Positions 34,129-46,303 of a stretch of DNA of 64,000 bases are shown piece by piece. The first letter of the stretch is position 1. Every line of letters starts with the position of its first letter. The stretch is from Macrolepiota albuminosa. Its lineage: Eukaryota; Basidiomycota; Agaricomycetes; Agaricales; Agaricaceae. The notes under the pieces were generated by a model. That model did no database searches and was not told the origin of the DNA. It saw only the letters and a program-made list of their open reading frames with translations. A program made the position numbers and the translations under genes. The stretch lies in contig JAMWFC010000084.1 of NCBI GenBank assembly GCA_027475525.1, positions 608,258 to 672,257 on the forward strand, given 5' to 3'.

Positions 34129-34830
34129 ATGCAACGACCTTCACTTCTAACTGCCTCTGCAGATCCACATGAGTACGTTTGTTGACTCCTTCAGTAGGCT
34201 TTGTTCAATGAAATAACCTCTAGAGTTCTATTCCGCCACTTCAACGTCTTAAAACCTTCACTGACTCCCACAACAATTCCCGCTACAATTGAGCTCTCAG
34301 TCTTGCGCGCCCCTCATACAATTCCTGGAACTTCACTTCCCACACACGTCCTTTTCGTCGAGTCCCACTCTTCCTCCGCAGCTCCACTTCTACTTCCAAT
34401 TCATTCAGGCTTATATGTCGCTCATTTTCGGGCTGATTTTCCTGCTGTCGAAAAGTCTCCCCTTCCCGTCATGAACCCCGACACACACACGCTGAAAGTC
34501 CCTGTCATCCCCTTCTCTGTTCCCCATCCGCCTACACTTCCCCTACTTTTTCTCTTTGCGCTTGGCCTTGAGCCCTCGCCACACACTGAGCTCGCGTACC
34601 GTCTCCTCCCACCCTATGTCGTTGAAGAGTTTCCTAACTCCGCTGCAATGGCCACTGTTCTTGCACGAGTTACAGGCCTTGAAGCCATAGTAGAACGCAA
34701 CGAAGGTATGTGGAGAAATGCGCTGGCACTTGGGGTCAGCGACGGCAAGGTTGTGGAGCTAGTGGGGACGGTATGGAGTGTGACGAAAGAGGCGAGAAGA
34801 ATAAGAGGACGATCGCAAGGTGGCGGATAA
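34129..34830 (+). CDS. Clp1-like (clampless1 family) protein, short form
   Basis: Exon 1 34129-34172, intron 34173-34223 (51 nt), exon 2 34224-34830; 216 aa. The core follows the Clp1-like pattern as I remember it: THVLFVESH, LLPIHSGLYVAHFRADFP, LKVPVIPFSVPHPPTLPLLF (the LPVVPLCVP-type block) and near the end MWRNALALGVSDGKVVELV, equivalent to the LWxNVCALGVFDDxLW block. Coprinopsis Clp1 is needed for clamp cell formation in the dikaryon; most mushroom paralogues are uncharacterised. It lacks the long N-terminal region of the copy at 37.0-38.2 kb and has diverged in the final helix. Confidence 0.72.
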
Positions 34831-37019
34831 AATTCCTTCGCGCGGAAACAGATATATATCCTCTAGTATGCCTCAGCTTGGTACGATAACTTGGAGATAT
34901 ATGACCCTGTATAATGATTTGAATGAACATTCGGAAAGTTCTGCTTTTTCACTCATGACCTCCTCGTGACTTTGATATTCTCTTGACTTTCCTGTCCTGG
35001 ACATGTCAGTTCCTTCCATACTCGCTGATATTTTGCCTTTCTCCGTCTCGCCTTCTTCTTTCATCGCTGCGTTGCTACCCACTTACGCGACTCCTAATCG
35101 CCTTTGCAATCGCCGTATCACCGCCTGCATCACGTTTACATACAAGTTAATACTACGACTCTCAATGCCCTGTTACTTGATTAAACAGAAAACTCCTGGC
35201 TAAAAGTTTCGAGTAACTTAAGGGAATTTCGTAAAGTGCGGTTATAGAACTACTACCTCGAAACTTCAGAGTGCCGAATTCGCTAGGATTATTTCATCTC
35301 TTGGGTCTTCGCATAGCGTCTTGTTCTTGGACTGTTCAAGATTCTCAGCACCACGTAAGATAGAAATTGCCAAACTTTTTTTCATGGTAGTATGTATGTA
35401 GGAACAGTGGACCACTCATGCTGTATAGGCTACTCAAGCTCCGTCCCTCGACCCATTAAGCAATGGACTTTCTCGAACTTTCCTTCCCACTGGGTGCTCG
35501 AAGGGAGGAACCTCAGAATGCTCCATCGTAACACATAATAGTATAATTATTACGATAATAATCCTTCCTACATTCGAATTGGAGTGCATGGTAGATAGCA
35601 ACGTTCGTTCAATGCTGCTTGTGCAAGCTATTCCGATTTTGTTCCGCGACTAGGCATCAAGTCGGCTGAGGAGTGAGAAGTAGTGTAGCATCTGCAACTA
35701 TGACTGTTGTGGCATCGAGGTCGTTGATCCAGGTGGATCAACGTCCCAGAAATGGACGGTCGATCGCAGGACAAGCCCATCTAAAGCTTAGGCCAGCGCA
35801 TGTATCACTGATGGCGAAAGGCTTCTGTACTAATAAAACAGTCATAGCTTCCAGGCATGCGTGGACGGAATGATGGAAAGAAACGCTCGTAACGATGCTT
35901 CAGTCGTTGAATGATATCGAAGCCTTGATAGCACTTGTAGACAGGTTCTCCATCTGATGTTGAAGTGAAATGTTGATCTATGCTTGCGAGAGTATGACTA
36001 CTGCGATGAGTCAATTATTGATAGAAGCACCTGCTAGAAGCACTTCCGTTTCAAAGTTTATGATCTTTGGTCTGTGAGAGCGTGGAAGAGTCGGATATCA
36101 GATACACATCATTGTTTCGAAACAGTCTAGGAACTTCGCTGATGCCCAGCTGACACTGGCGGCCGAAGCCTGAGTGGAAGTTCTTTGTGTTTCGTGTCGA
36201 GTCCGAAAGCTATCAAGCAAGCGAGCTGAGCGCTTTTGACCAGCTCGTCAAGACCGATCTGACAGATTGGAATGGCTGCGAATTCTTCTCGGTCTCACGA
36301 CGAAGCGCTCAACGTTCGTCTCACAGACTAGATTCAAATTTATGCACTATGATCGGCCAACAGAGGGTATGGTTTCCAGTACCGGGCGGAGTATATCCTG
36401 CCATCCGAGGACCTTTGTTCCTTGTTTTCCGCCGAGTTGTTGTTGTGTATATCTATCAAATAGGTAGGTTCTTTAGCAATCGGGTGTCAAATGTCAATGA
36501 TGAGAGTAAATAACAAAGACCCACTATCAATTAACTGTCAGTAGACCCTAGGTATTGACGGTATTGAAGTAAATGAAAGATTTCCATGCCCAAAAAGAGC
36601 ACGAGCCTCGTTCAGGATGACAATTGATGAGACCCGAAAAAGCCCGGAAAATCCAGCATCTGCTCTCACGTTGTATTTGGAATAAGCCAACCGAATACTA
36701 AAAAGATGATGATAGGAAGTGCTGTTTCATTGCAGCTTTGCCAATGTCAAACGAAGCTCGGATCAATAGGAGATAGACACACCATTCATATTCTACAATC
36801 AAAGATCCATGCGTATGGCATAATCACAATTACGATTTTCAAAATTAATTCATCTTTGCATAAGGAATACATATTAAGGTCATATACTGATAATGATACT
36901 AAATAATGTTATATATAGACAATGCTGTGTGTGTAACGTTGGATGCCAGAGGATGTCAGATGCCAGTATGAAAATGCAAGGGAAAAAAAGCCATAGAGTT
37001 GCAGTACAAGAAGAAAGGA
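34831..37019. other. Intergenic region between two convergent Clp1-like genes
   Basis: About 2.2 kb with only short open frames on either strand. I see no conserved motif, repeat or RNA gene. Confidence 0.5.
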
Positions 37020-38244
37020 TTATGTGGACTCCTCTTCGCCAAGAACGAGGTCAATACTAGCGCCGGTCCCAACAGCGATAGCTGCGAGCAGGATCTGCCA
37101 GGCGACGTCCATGACTTCCCATAGACCATCATCAAAAATGCCCAGAACACAGGTATTCTGCCAGAGTCCGCGTACCACTGTCGAGTGCTGGAGGATGGTT
37201 TGAGTAGTGAATTTGCTGGCAATCTGGTATATGTAAGTTATCACAAGCTTGCGATGCGCGTCGGACGATAATGGCACAGCAGGAGTGCCGTCGATGGATG
37301 CCGGGGTGAGGATACCAACAGGCGGCGGCAAGGGCATCAAGCTTGACAGGAGTACATCGGGATTTCTGGTGTAGATGTAGGTTGAGAGGCGGGCATATGT
37401 GGAAGGGCTGGGAAGGCATAGAATCCGAACAGGGATCTTGAAAAGTGTTTTGGGCTTAGCAAGAGTATCTTCGAAAGGCGAGAATGGGGGCAGGCGTGAG
37501 CAGTGCATTGCGAGGAAGTGAGCGTGAACAGGATAAAGGGTAATCTGGCGTTTTGACACAGGCGTTGACGAAGTAGAAGGCGGTGGGGGACCGTAGATAG
37601 CGAGCATGTGTGTGGGGTTCAAAGGGTCGTCGCATTCGAGCCTGACTTCAACCTCAGAAGGAAGTCTGTTGGGAGAGAACGGTTCGGGTCTCACGCTCGC
37701 AAGAGATTTCAGAGCACTAGAGATACAATCAGACTGATGTCAAGATAACATCATCAGAGAAAAACACATACCGAGGGCCAAGTAGCTCGAACGAGTCGCG
37801 AAGATACGCTGCAGGAACCTGAGTGAAAGAAGATGAACAGGCAAGAAGTGCCTCCCGTGTAACCTCTTGGTACATCGGACGAGCCAGTTGCTTGGGTAGG
37901 GTTACATTTTTGGAAGAGGAAAGAAGGGGTGGGGCGTCAGACATAACGACTTCAGGGGTAGGTATGGCCGTTATGTTGAACTGTAGTTGTTTAGGCGGTT
38001 GCTTGCGGGAGCGACGTGCTGCCTGCTCAGCCACGTACTTGTTTGAGTTTCCGTGCCCATTGCCGCGAATGCGACGACGATGCGAGAAGAAGCGCGATGT
38101 AAGAGACTTGGGGAGGATAGACGGAGGGGTGTTCTCCACGTCACTAACGATACGCTTGGTAAAATTGGGCTGGAGGACCATTATGGCGTCTGTGGCAAAG
38201 TCTTGAGGGAGCTGGTGAGGTCCGGTCGAGGGGTCAGCGTACAT
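37020..38244 (-). CDS. Clp1-like (clampless1 family) protein, long form
   Basis: Exon 1 38244-37772, intron 37771-37717 (55 nt), exon 2 37716-37020; 389 aa. The N-terminal half is basic and disordered (RFFSHRRRIRGNGHGNSNKY). The conserved half has AYLRDSFELLGPR, THMLAIYGPP, ITLYPVHAHFLAMHCSRLPP, LFKIPVRILCLPSPSTYARL, YIYTRNPDVLLSSL and the final block LWQNTCVLGIFDDGLWEVMD. These match the Clp1-like family of mushrooms. ATG 38244 was chosen because sequence upstream in the same frame has no family character. It faces the shorter paralogue at 34.1 kb tail to tail. Confidence 0.82.
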
Positions 38245-41200
38245 TTTATACCGCAAGTCCAAAAACAGACTCGTCAATCCAATCGGAACGAAAAATTTCC
38301 GAATATGGAAAAGAAAGCAAACACTGGTAATCACTGTCTTCGATGTATGCCTGGAAAGGGAATAATCGATACCAATCCATCAGTGACCTCGTCAAGAACA
38401 ATTCCTACCTTGTCTATGCTTGTCAGCGATTGATAGTTGACCGACGCAGAATTACAATCCGTTCCCATGTTTACGGCAATGGGCCCTGGGTGGAGCACAG
38501 AATGCACAGAATAGGACAAGGAATCGCTTATTGCACTCCGTCCGACTTCAAATCCGTAGAACAAAGATATCGACGAAAACGTGCCACAATGGAACCAGTC
38601 CTTCAGACAAGGCTATTTAAAATCAGAAATCAGATTATCAAAGACTAACTTGAAGGCCGGAGGACAAAGGCCGACAAATCATGTCAGGCACAGTACACAC
38701 AAGGGATCCACAATGACGAGGCGGTCGCCAGTGCAGAGTGTCAGGTCGAGTCAGAAAAGGGTTTCCAATGTATGAGACCATGACAATAAGTTAAGCTTCG
38801 TAGGCGACGTAGGAAACTCGAGGAAAAGCCTGCTGAAACTCCCCTGCATCAAGTCCATACAGCTTCGTAGAGTCTGCGTCCAAATCAAATTGGCACTGGG
38901 AATCGGAATCATGTGGGACAAAGCACGTTTGTCCAGAACAATGGCAGAGACTGCTTGGAGACGTTGTTGAGCTCTTCATTATCTTGAAATGACAATTTGG
39001 AATAGCCAGAACTTTTCCGTTGCGGTGGATTAACTTAGTTGGATTGCTCCATTGTTTTGCCGTTGTTAGAAAGTTTTATGCGGCATGTTGATCTGATTGT
39101 CATCTTGACTCAGTCAATCGAGAGGTCAGGACACGTGCAGGTTGGAAACAAGACAATGTACTTACTCGCATTGAAATTTTGTGCGAAACGATAGACCATG
39201 AAATGCAATGAGAAACCCTGCGGCAACGATCCACGTCTTACCCTGATCTCGTCTTTATGCTGGATCTTTTGTTTGCATGAACCTTTGGTCAGATATGAAT
39301 CGCAAGTTAGTTGCAACGATCATCATCCTCTCTATCTGTCTTGCCCTTGGTTCGCAGTCCGCTTTGGGACCTGCTTGAGCAGCAACTGCGATTGAATATG
39401 AAGGGGCATAGTATGACAGCATATACTCACCTTGCGAGTGCTTCCACGGAAGGTGAGCTTGAGCGTTTATGCTGAGCTGTTACTGTGACCACACAACGCC
39501 TTTGAGGGCTCTATGACGCCAAAATGTCTCTAAAACAGGCTGAGTGAAACTCAAGTCATTCGGCAATTATACAGAAAGGAGAAAATCGGAATGGAATACC
39601 TGCTTTCATTGTGTGGTGGGTGTATGTGCTGCCTTTGAGCGGAGTGCGTGATAATAGAAACGTCAAATAATTGGTGAAGCATGGTAGCGAGACTACCCGT
39701 GAATCACGCGACATCCCTTTCGAAGTGCGAAAGAGCTTAGCGAGATGCCTTCATGTGCCCTCGTGCGAGTGCCCAAAATGTCATTTTCTTGATTGGAATG
39801 ATTCGCATTTGTGAACATCGAAAAACGACAGCATCAAGTTGTAAGAGGAAGTTGAATTGTGTACGCGGCGACTCCTGGAGTGGGGTGGTGTGCTTGTGGG
39901 AAACTTTTCTTTTGTTGATAACAATAATCCGACGTAGTCCGACAATGCACGAGATAGATATCAACGTTAAGCGACCGGGATCCCTTGTTTAATTACCGCA
40001 AGGCGGACAATGCAAGAAATCGTCTGGTCACGCGCGTCATCGAAAAGACGTGAATGGATCCGGATCAATCCATGATCTCAGAGGTAAGTTCTTCAGTGCA
40101 CGTGGTCATTTCTCCATGGGGACCAACGAATTTGAGATAATTCCGTTTTTTCTATGGTAGACACCGTATGTCTGCATATACTTTTGTGCAGTGTCTTGTT
40201 TCTGAGCGCAGATTTGCTTGAGTAAATTTACTCCAATATGCAAGTGCGAATCATTCCCCAAGTGCAGTCGTGAGCCTGCGCGTGACCTGTTATTTCACTG
40301 CTCACTGTGCCCTGGTTCAACTTTGCTCAGTAGACATTATTACTGAGTGAGTCTAGCCTGAAGTCTTCAGCTTTTTTATGCACACTGCTTATTGATTCAA
40401 GCATTTCATGTGTACTTTTTAGAACTCAATATATTATTTTCCCTCAGGCTCACTCGTCACACTGCTTATTGATTCAAGCATTTCATGTGTACTTTTTAGA
40501 ACTCAATATATTATTTTCCCTCAGGCTCACTCGTCATTCGAGATGGCGCATATCATTCCCAAATAATTTCCTTCTCCATTCCATCTCCAGGCAAAACACC
40601 CACAGCCAATCAAGCACTCCAAATTGCTTGACTTTGACCCAATTGCACCCTCCAGAGGGCTCCTGCCTCTACTGATTCTCCCATTGTAACTCGTCCAGTT
40701 CTTCATTCACACGCTCTTTGCGCATCCAGACATCCAAGCTCCATACCTCCCTCATCCTCGCTTTCAATTCTCAAGCCACCCAAAGTACGCACCCTCAGCA
40801 GGACCACACCCCCTTCCTTTGGCCGCACCCGCACCCCACACCCAGCCCTCTGCCATTGCCTATACCTCTTACACCCCGTCCTAACACCCGCACTTGCCAA
40901 CGCATTCTCCACCTCTGCCTGCGCTCTCAATGCTCTCCACCTACCTCTCTTCCCACGACCTTCAGCTTCTCCGTATACATGCCACACTCTCATGCACTCC
41001 CTTTAGTATGAGTGTCTGGAATAGCTAGGGGCCAATTATGCGCCCCACTTCTAGTGCACCGTACACTTCCTGTGTGGATATCAACGTGCGCGACAACGAG
41101 TCTGTCAATCCGAGGAAGCAATTCTGATGCGGGAATGAGGATGTGGTATATAAGGCTGCTCTCACGGGAGAGGTTAAGGATTGAACGAACGGTTCACATC

Positions 41201-41560
41201 CTCAAGAAATCTGACCCTCCTGGCATCTTGAACTCGAAACACATTTATGCACAAAGTACGTGTCGTGCTTTTCTGCAAAGCCCATAATTGATTATTTTTG
41301 GCTATCTTAGCTTCATTCAGATGCTCAAACATGTCTATAGTACCGTTAAATCCACGTTTCTCTTCGCAATGCCATGGTTGCAAGCTTGGCAATGTTTCCC
41401 TCTCCCCTCTTCGGACGGTGCTCCATGCTCCTTGGTTCTCTTTGGCATACCAGGTACATGGCATATATAAATATTTCCAGTATCATTGTATCTATGTCGT
41501 ATGCTTGGGTATAAAAATCATATATATGCATATATCGAATCGAGTTCTAGAATGCAGAGA
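38245..41560. other. Intergenic region with possible gene remnants
   Basis: No complete gene. On the minus strand an open segment ends at 38791 (LYGLDAGEFQQAFPRVSY), and another near 39200 reads WIVAAGFLIAFHGLSF before a GTAAGT. I could not join them. On the plus strand 39294-39377 encodes a 27-residue peptide that looks like a signal sequence (MNRKLVATIIILSICLALG). A perfect 77-bp tandem duplication lies at 40381-40534, followed by pyrimidine-rich sequence. Confidence 0.4.
40381..40534. repeat. Perfect 77-bp tandem duplication, copy D
   Basis: Bases 40381-40457 are repeated exactly at 40458-40534, in intergenic DNA 30 kb from the other three perfect 77-bp duplications. Confidence 0.97.
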
Positions 41561-43596
41561 TTATGGTGTCTCTTCATCCACAATGTGAGATGTCATCCCA
41601 TATGGGGTGAGCCTGACAGTCTGGTAATGTTCCAAGTACTCAACAAGTGTGTAATTGCCTTTGCTGCGTGAGACCTCAAACAATGTCTTTTCTTCAGCAT
41701 CCTTGACCGTTCTATCCCATCCACAGTCGAGCAAAAGCTTCACTCTTTCCAGGTCAACGACATTTGAAAACCCTTTTAATGCATCGTAGAATGCATCGTG
41801 ACTATATGATTGGGCACCATGATCCAAAAGGTATGTCACCATTGTATGGGAGTTCTGCAAATTTCGAATGGCAAAGTCAAGCACTGTAAATGAGAGGACT
41901 TGATCCTGGGCAGGGATTAGAGCTGGCACTCGTTCAACAAGGGCAATGACCACATCCAGATTGCCTGCGTGGGCTGCATTATGCAAAGCGGTCCGACCAA
42001 AATAATCACGACAATTGAGGTCAATTCCTCGATGCACCAATTCACAAAAGTCTTCTTCATCCCCAGCAATTGCACATGGAGTCAAGAACTCCGCGCTCCA
42101 TTGACTGCCAGATCGAAATAGATTGGGACCGCCCAAATCCAGCAGCCACCGAGATAGGACCCGATGCCTGCCTCTGAGCACCGCACGATAAGCTCTAGAT
42201 AGAGCACCCCTTATCTGTTCTTGCCAGTCCTTGAAACCAGCAGTAGACTCATCTAGCAGAGTCTTAAGATCGAAGGCCTTCATAAAAGTTTCAATCAGTC
42301 GGCCATATCTGGCTTTTCCAATCTCTTCCTCCATGGAAGATGCTGAATACGTCTCTTGCAATCTTGATATGTAATTAGTGACTGCAGAGGTAAGATAACT
42401 ATTCCCTGAAAGATATTTAGCGGGAAAAGAGTGTATGAAAAGCGATCTATCAAGCAAGCCATCAGTCGCCTCAAGGACAACTTGCTTGACCGAGTAGTTA
42501 GATGAGTGGTTGAATAGCCATGCAAAGGAGTCAAGAGCGCGATCATCAGGAAAAAAAGGTGATTGCTCAAACACTTTATAGTGCTCTGCCTTTCTCAAAG
42601 AACCCTTTCGTGGTTGCCATAGTTTCCACAGCTGCCGCTGTGGCCGCGGTTGCCACAGTTCACCCGGTTGCCCCAGTTTCCACAGTCGCCACGCCTTCAA
42701 AGTAAATATATGCCAGAGATAATGGCATGTGTATGCTATGGTGCCTAAAGCATACCATACGATTTCAGTTGGATAGAACATGGAGGGGATGCGGTAGGGA
42801 CAAGCAATGTCCAAGGCTGGAACCATGGAAGATCCAAAGTAGAAGAGAAACGTGAGAGCAGTGATCACACCAACAATTCCAGATATTGGACGGGACAACT
42901 GTGAAACGTAGAGAACTAGTCCAACCAGAAAGATCGCAACTGAGCAATGTAGGATCAATGGGAGACTCTGAATAATGTCGCCGAACTTATATTTTTCAAG
43001 TCCGCCAAAGCGGAATTGGCGGATTACAGCACGGGTTTTGGCGCTTCCAGGAACAATTACAGTATATGCCTATTCACCTGTATTAGATGGCTGAAAGACC
43101 AAGATAAAGAGAGTGTACAAACTTGGATCCATTGTTTGGCTAGGACAGACAAGAGGGCAGTTGATAACGAGAGAGCAAGGCTGGTAAAAAAGAGTCCGTT
43201 CACCCATACATCTATGGAAGTGTGTGTCTGGCTTTCGGGCCCCAGAGATGCTGCAGGAACAGCATCTATCCTCGTTCTATTTCCGGCGGCTCTCAATAAT
43301 CGGTTGTTTTCAACAAGTAGGGATACCGTAATCTGTGCGTTATCTGGTTGGAGCGCTTGGGATGTTTGAGCGACAAATGTCGTTACTACTGCTGAGAAGA
43401 GTGCAGCCTGCTTTGGAATTAGGAAGACATTTAGGAATGTATGTCCATCAATACCCACAAAAACAAGGAGACTATCAATAATGCTCCGATAGCCTTCGAT
43501 CATGTCTGCATCGTGACTCTCTGCTTCGTCAAGATATACACACCACACTCGCGCATTTTCTTCTGCTTCTTCTCCAGGTTTGTCAGGGCCATACAT
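41561..43596 (-). CDS. DUF6535 membrane protein with C-terminal ankyrin-like repeats
   Basis: Exons 43596-43459, 43407-43123 and 43069-41561 give 643 aa; both introns keep phase 0. The N-terminal part has the DUF6535 pattern of agaricomycetes: ARVWCVYLDEAESHDADMIE, then SLLVFAALFSAVVTTFV (membrane), SQALQPDN, VNGLFFTSLALSLSTALLSV (membrane), LAKQWIQAY, then LILHCSVAIFLVGLVLYVS and a further membrane helix. The C-terminal part has ankyrin-like units (DYFGRTALHNAAHAGNLDVV; later HTMVTYLLDHGAQSY, ERVKLLLDCGWD). A Trp-rich linker with LWKL/LWQP repeats lies between. Function is unknown. The N-terminus may extend further upstream; GT donor choice in exon 1 (GTGGGT) follows the conserved SLLVFAALFSA reading. 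Confidence 0.82.
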
Positions 43597-44562
43597 CTCT
43601 GTGTAATTGTAATTACGCCCACCTGGAAGCTTTAGGATGAAAAAATATCATTGCAGACCAAAGTACGACAGTACCCAAGTTATGGCCAAAGGTTGCAGGG
43701 CGCGATGCATGAAAGAGGGTTGCCATTGGGCGTAGGAAAGAATGATGATACGTGGCCGTTCCTCCACGAACCGAATCAAATGATATTGCTGATTGATGAT
43801 GGTTTACTAATCACTTAGCTGGGGTATTGAAGGGAGGAAAAATAAGGTATAAACTCGTGAAAATCTATCATTCCTTGACTTGGTTGCATTGGCACCCAAG
43901 AGATATTCTAGGCAGTAGAAGAACAGATAGTGCGAAAGCCGTCCGAGCCATGCTGTCACAACCAGTCATTTATTGCCTTGAACTTGGTAAGTTTCTGAGA
44001 TAGCGTTGCCACAGGACTTTATTTCAAGCCAAATGCTAGTGCCTCCAGAGGCTATGATTATGAAAGAACGAGATCATGCCACCGTTGAACAAACTTGGAA
44101 ACGTGCAAATACCAAAATTGAGTGAATGTTATTAACCACGAACAAGGTAAACCGGGAATTGCCGACATGGTTGCTTCCACCTTCGATGTGCTGTTAACGG
44201 TGAACATCACCGTCAACAGTACGCTACTTCCAAGTTATTAACGACTAGATCATCCAACGTACCAAGTGATTCAAAGGTAATGAAATTATAACCTGAATCA
44301 TCTTTCAATTTTCTATTTAAGGGTACTGAAAATCCTTGAAATGCAGTCTCGGATTGACCTAGGATGTCCACTGGATGGTACTCTACGTACGTCTTACTCT
44401 TTGTGCCACCTATTGCATGCATATATATGTCAACCTGTGGCATGTCTACACTGGGCACTGTCCAAACCATTCTTTATCATGTCATGGCCATAGCTTTCAT
44501 TGTGCTCAAAACGAATAAAACATCATGATTGCACACCTGAAGTACGTATACGCTCTCCTACG
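43597..44562. other. Intergenic region, nothing notable
   Basis: No open frame with family resemblance; a possible extra 5' exon of the DUF6535 gene could lie just after 43600 but is not defined. Confidence 0.4.
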
Positions 44563-46303
44563 ATGGACTCGAAAATTGGTGAACTTTCCCCTTGTATCTC
44601 TTCAACGCCTTCAGAGGAAAACTCTGGAAAACGAGCATTCCTTTTGCCTATTACAAATTGCAAAGGTGACCAAAGCCGGAGGAGTTCCTGCACGGTCTCT
44701 TCTCAAAGTGAAATCGTCGCATCCAACCCCGTCACCTCTCCAATGGCATCAACTCCGAATTCCTATGGGACAGCCTTGACATGTCGGAGACCTAGACTGG
44801 GAAAAATCAAGCCTACAATTTTCGCTTCACAAAAACAGCCTCAGCTCAGTGGCATTGAGCTAGTTCATTGTCCGAGTCCAGGTCCGTACGTACGCATCCG
44901 TCATCTCAAGTTCGAAGGTTGCGGAGAGGTTGTTGCCGCGCGGGAATTGGACCTGCAGTGGATTACAGGTCGGTCCTCCGGGAAGATCGTCGCGCTCAAA
45001 GTTTTTGAAAAAAATAAAATTGAAGAGGAAAATCTGAACGATATATTGCTGCATGAGCTTGACGCTTACCGGAGGATGGAGAAAAGCCGTGACCCAGGAA
45101 GAGTATTTATCATGTGGCCGGGTACATCTTTTGAAACTCCCGAACACATTGTCTTCCTCATGGTTGGTGATGTCTTTTAGGTTTATTATGAGCTGACAGG
45201 GAATGCAAAGAACTTTCTTCCTTGGACCTTGTCTGATATTCTAGCGAAGGATCGTGGTAGACGACAAGGCTTCAAACGACAATGGACAGCACAGTTGGTG
45301 AACCAATTATGAACAATCTTCCTATGTGAACTTGAACCCATATTCCACAACAGGCTAGAGGAATCTTTGCTATTCACTCTCTTGGCCTCATCCACAGGGA
45401 CATTCGGCCAGAGAACATTCTCCTTGACGGACACTACAACATTCGCATCGGCGGTTTCGCTCGCGTCCACGTTCATCCAGTTGACGAGGTCAGTCCAGAT
45501 GATTTGAGCTCCGGCGAGATCACAGGTACCTGGCCTTACATGGCTCCTGAAATCATCAAACTCGCAACAAGACGCTGCAAAACACCCTACTCTGCAGGGG
45601 TGGATTATTGGTCTTTGGGTTGTATTGTGTACGAGTTGGAGGCGATGACGTGCAAGGTTTGTCGATGAGCTAGATGAATGCGTTACTGATTGAATCGGGA
45701 GACCTTTTCCTTAGCGCACACCACTGTTTGGAAGATACAGAGACGTCATTCAATATGCAGCATATCGGGCTATCGAAGTGACTTACCCGCCGTTGGAAGG
45801 AATGTCCGAGAAAATACAATCTTTGATATACGGGGTTCTTAATCTTCACCCGCTACCTCGTAACGCCACTGATGAAGGAATTTAGCTGGTCTGTTTTGAT
45901 CCGGATGAGCGAATGGGTAACACAGAAATAAGGAGGCATCGATATTTCAAAAATGACTCGAAGTATGGCCCCATATGTAATCATATCGAATAGTACTGAC
46001 ACTTCGTTGTCCTAGTGAGAGTGAGTTCATCAAACTAGGAAAGGGTTAGTATCAGTGGTTTTTCTCAAGTAACAAAAGCTAAAACAGTTCTGTTCTGTAG
46101 CACCGTCAAAGCAGCCAATCGATATTCCCTGGGTTGACATGGATGAAGAAACTGCTCGTCGACCTGTCGTTTATCGCCCTTTGCATCCTTTGTCCCACTT
46201 AGGTGCGAAAGGAAAGGTAGACTTTTCTCAATTCCGGTGGAATTATCCCACCGAGGTGCCTGTGAAGAAGCGCAAGTCGGAGCTAGTTCTGTTTTCTGGT
46301 TGA
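44563..46303 (+). CDS. AGC-like protein kinase with degenerate DFG motif (possible pseudokinase)
   Basis: Exons 44563-45162, 45181-45297, 45354-45656, 45715-45834, 45886-45962, 46016-46044 and 46101-46303; 482 aa. The N-terminal 100 residues are Ser-rich. Kinase features are the Lys in IVALKVFEKNK (about residue 147), the catalytic loop LIHRDIRPENILLD (HRD at 253-255), the APE region GTWPYMAPEII, DYWSLGCIVYELEAM, TPLFGRYRDVIQY and LVCFDPDERMGN, which ends the domain as in AGC kinases. The metal-binding DFG is replaced by GFA in IRIGGFARV (residues 273-275), so catalysis may be lost. The first intron as modelled is only 18 nt (45163-45180) with an in-frame TAG; a 30-nt version is possible. All other introns are 51-58 nt. 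Confidence 0.82.

Noticed and set aside
40703..41011. Overlapping open frames on both strands near 40.8 kb
   Set aside because: Pyrimidine-rich strand gives Pro/His/Leu on one side and Arg/Gly on the other; no conserved motif.
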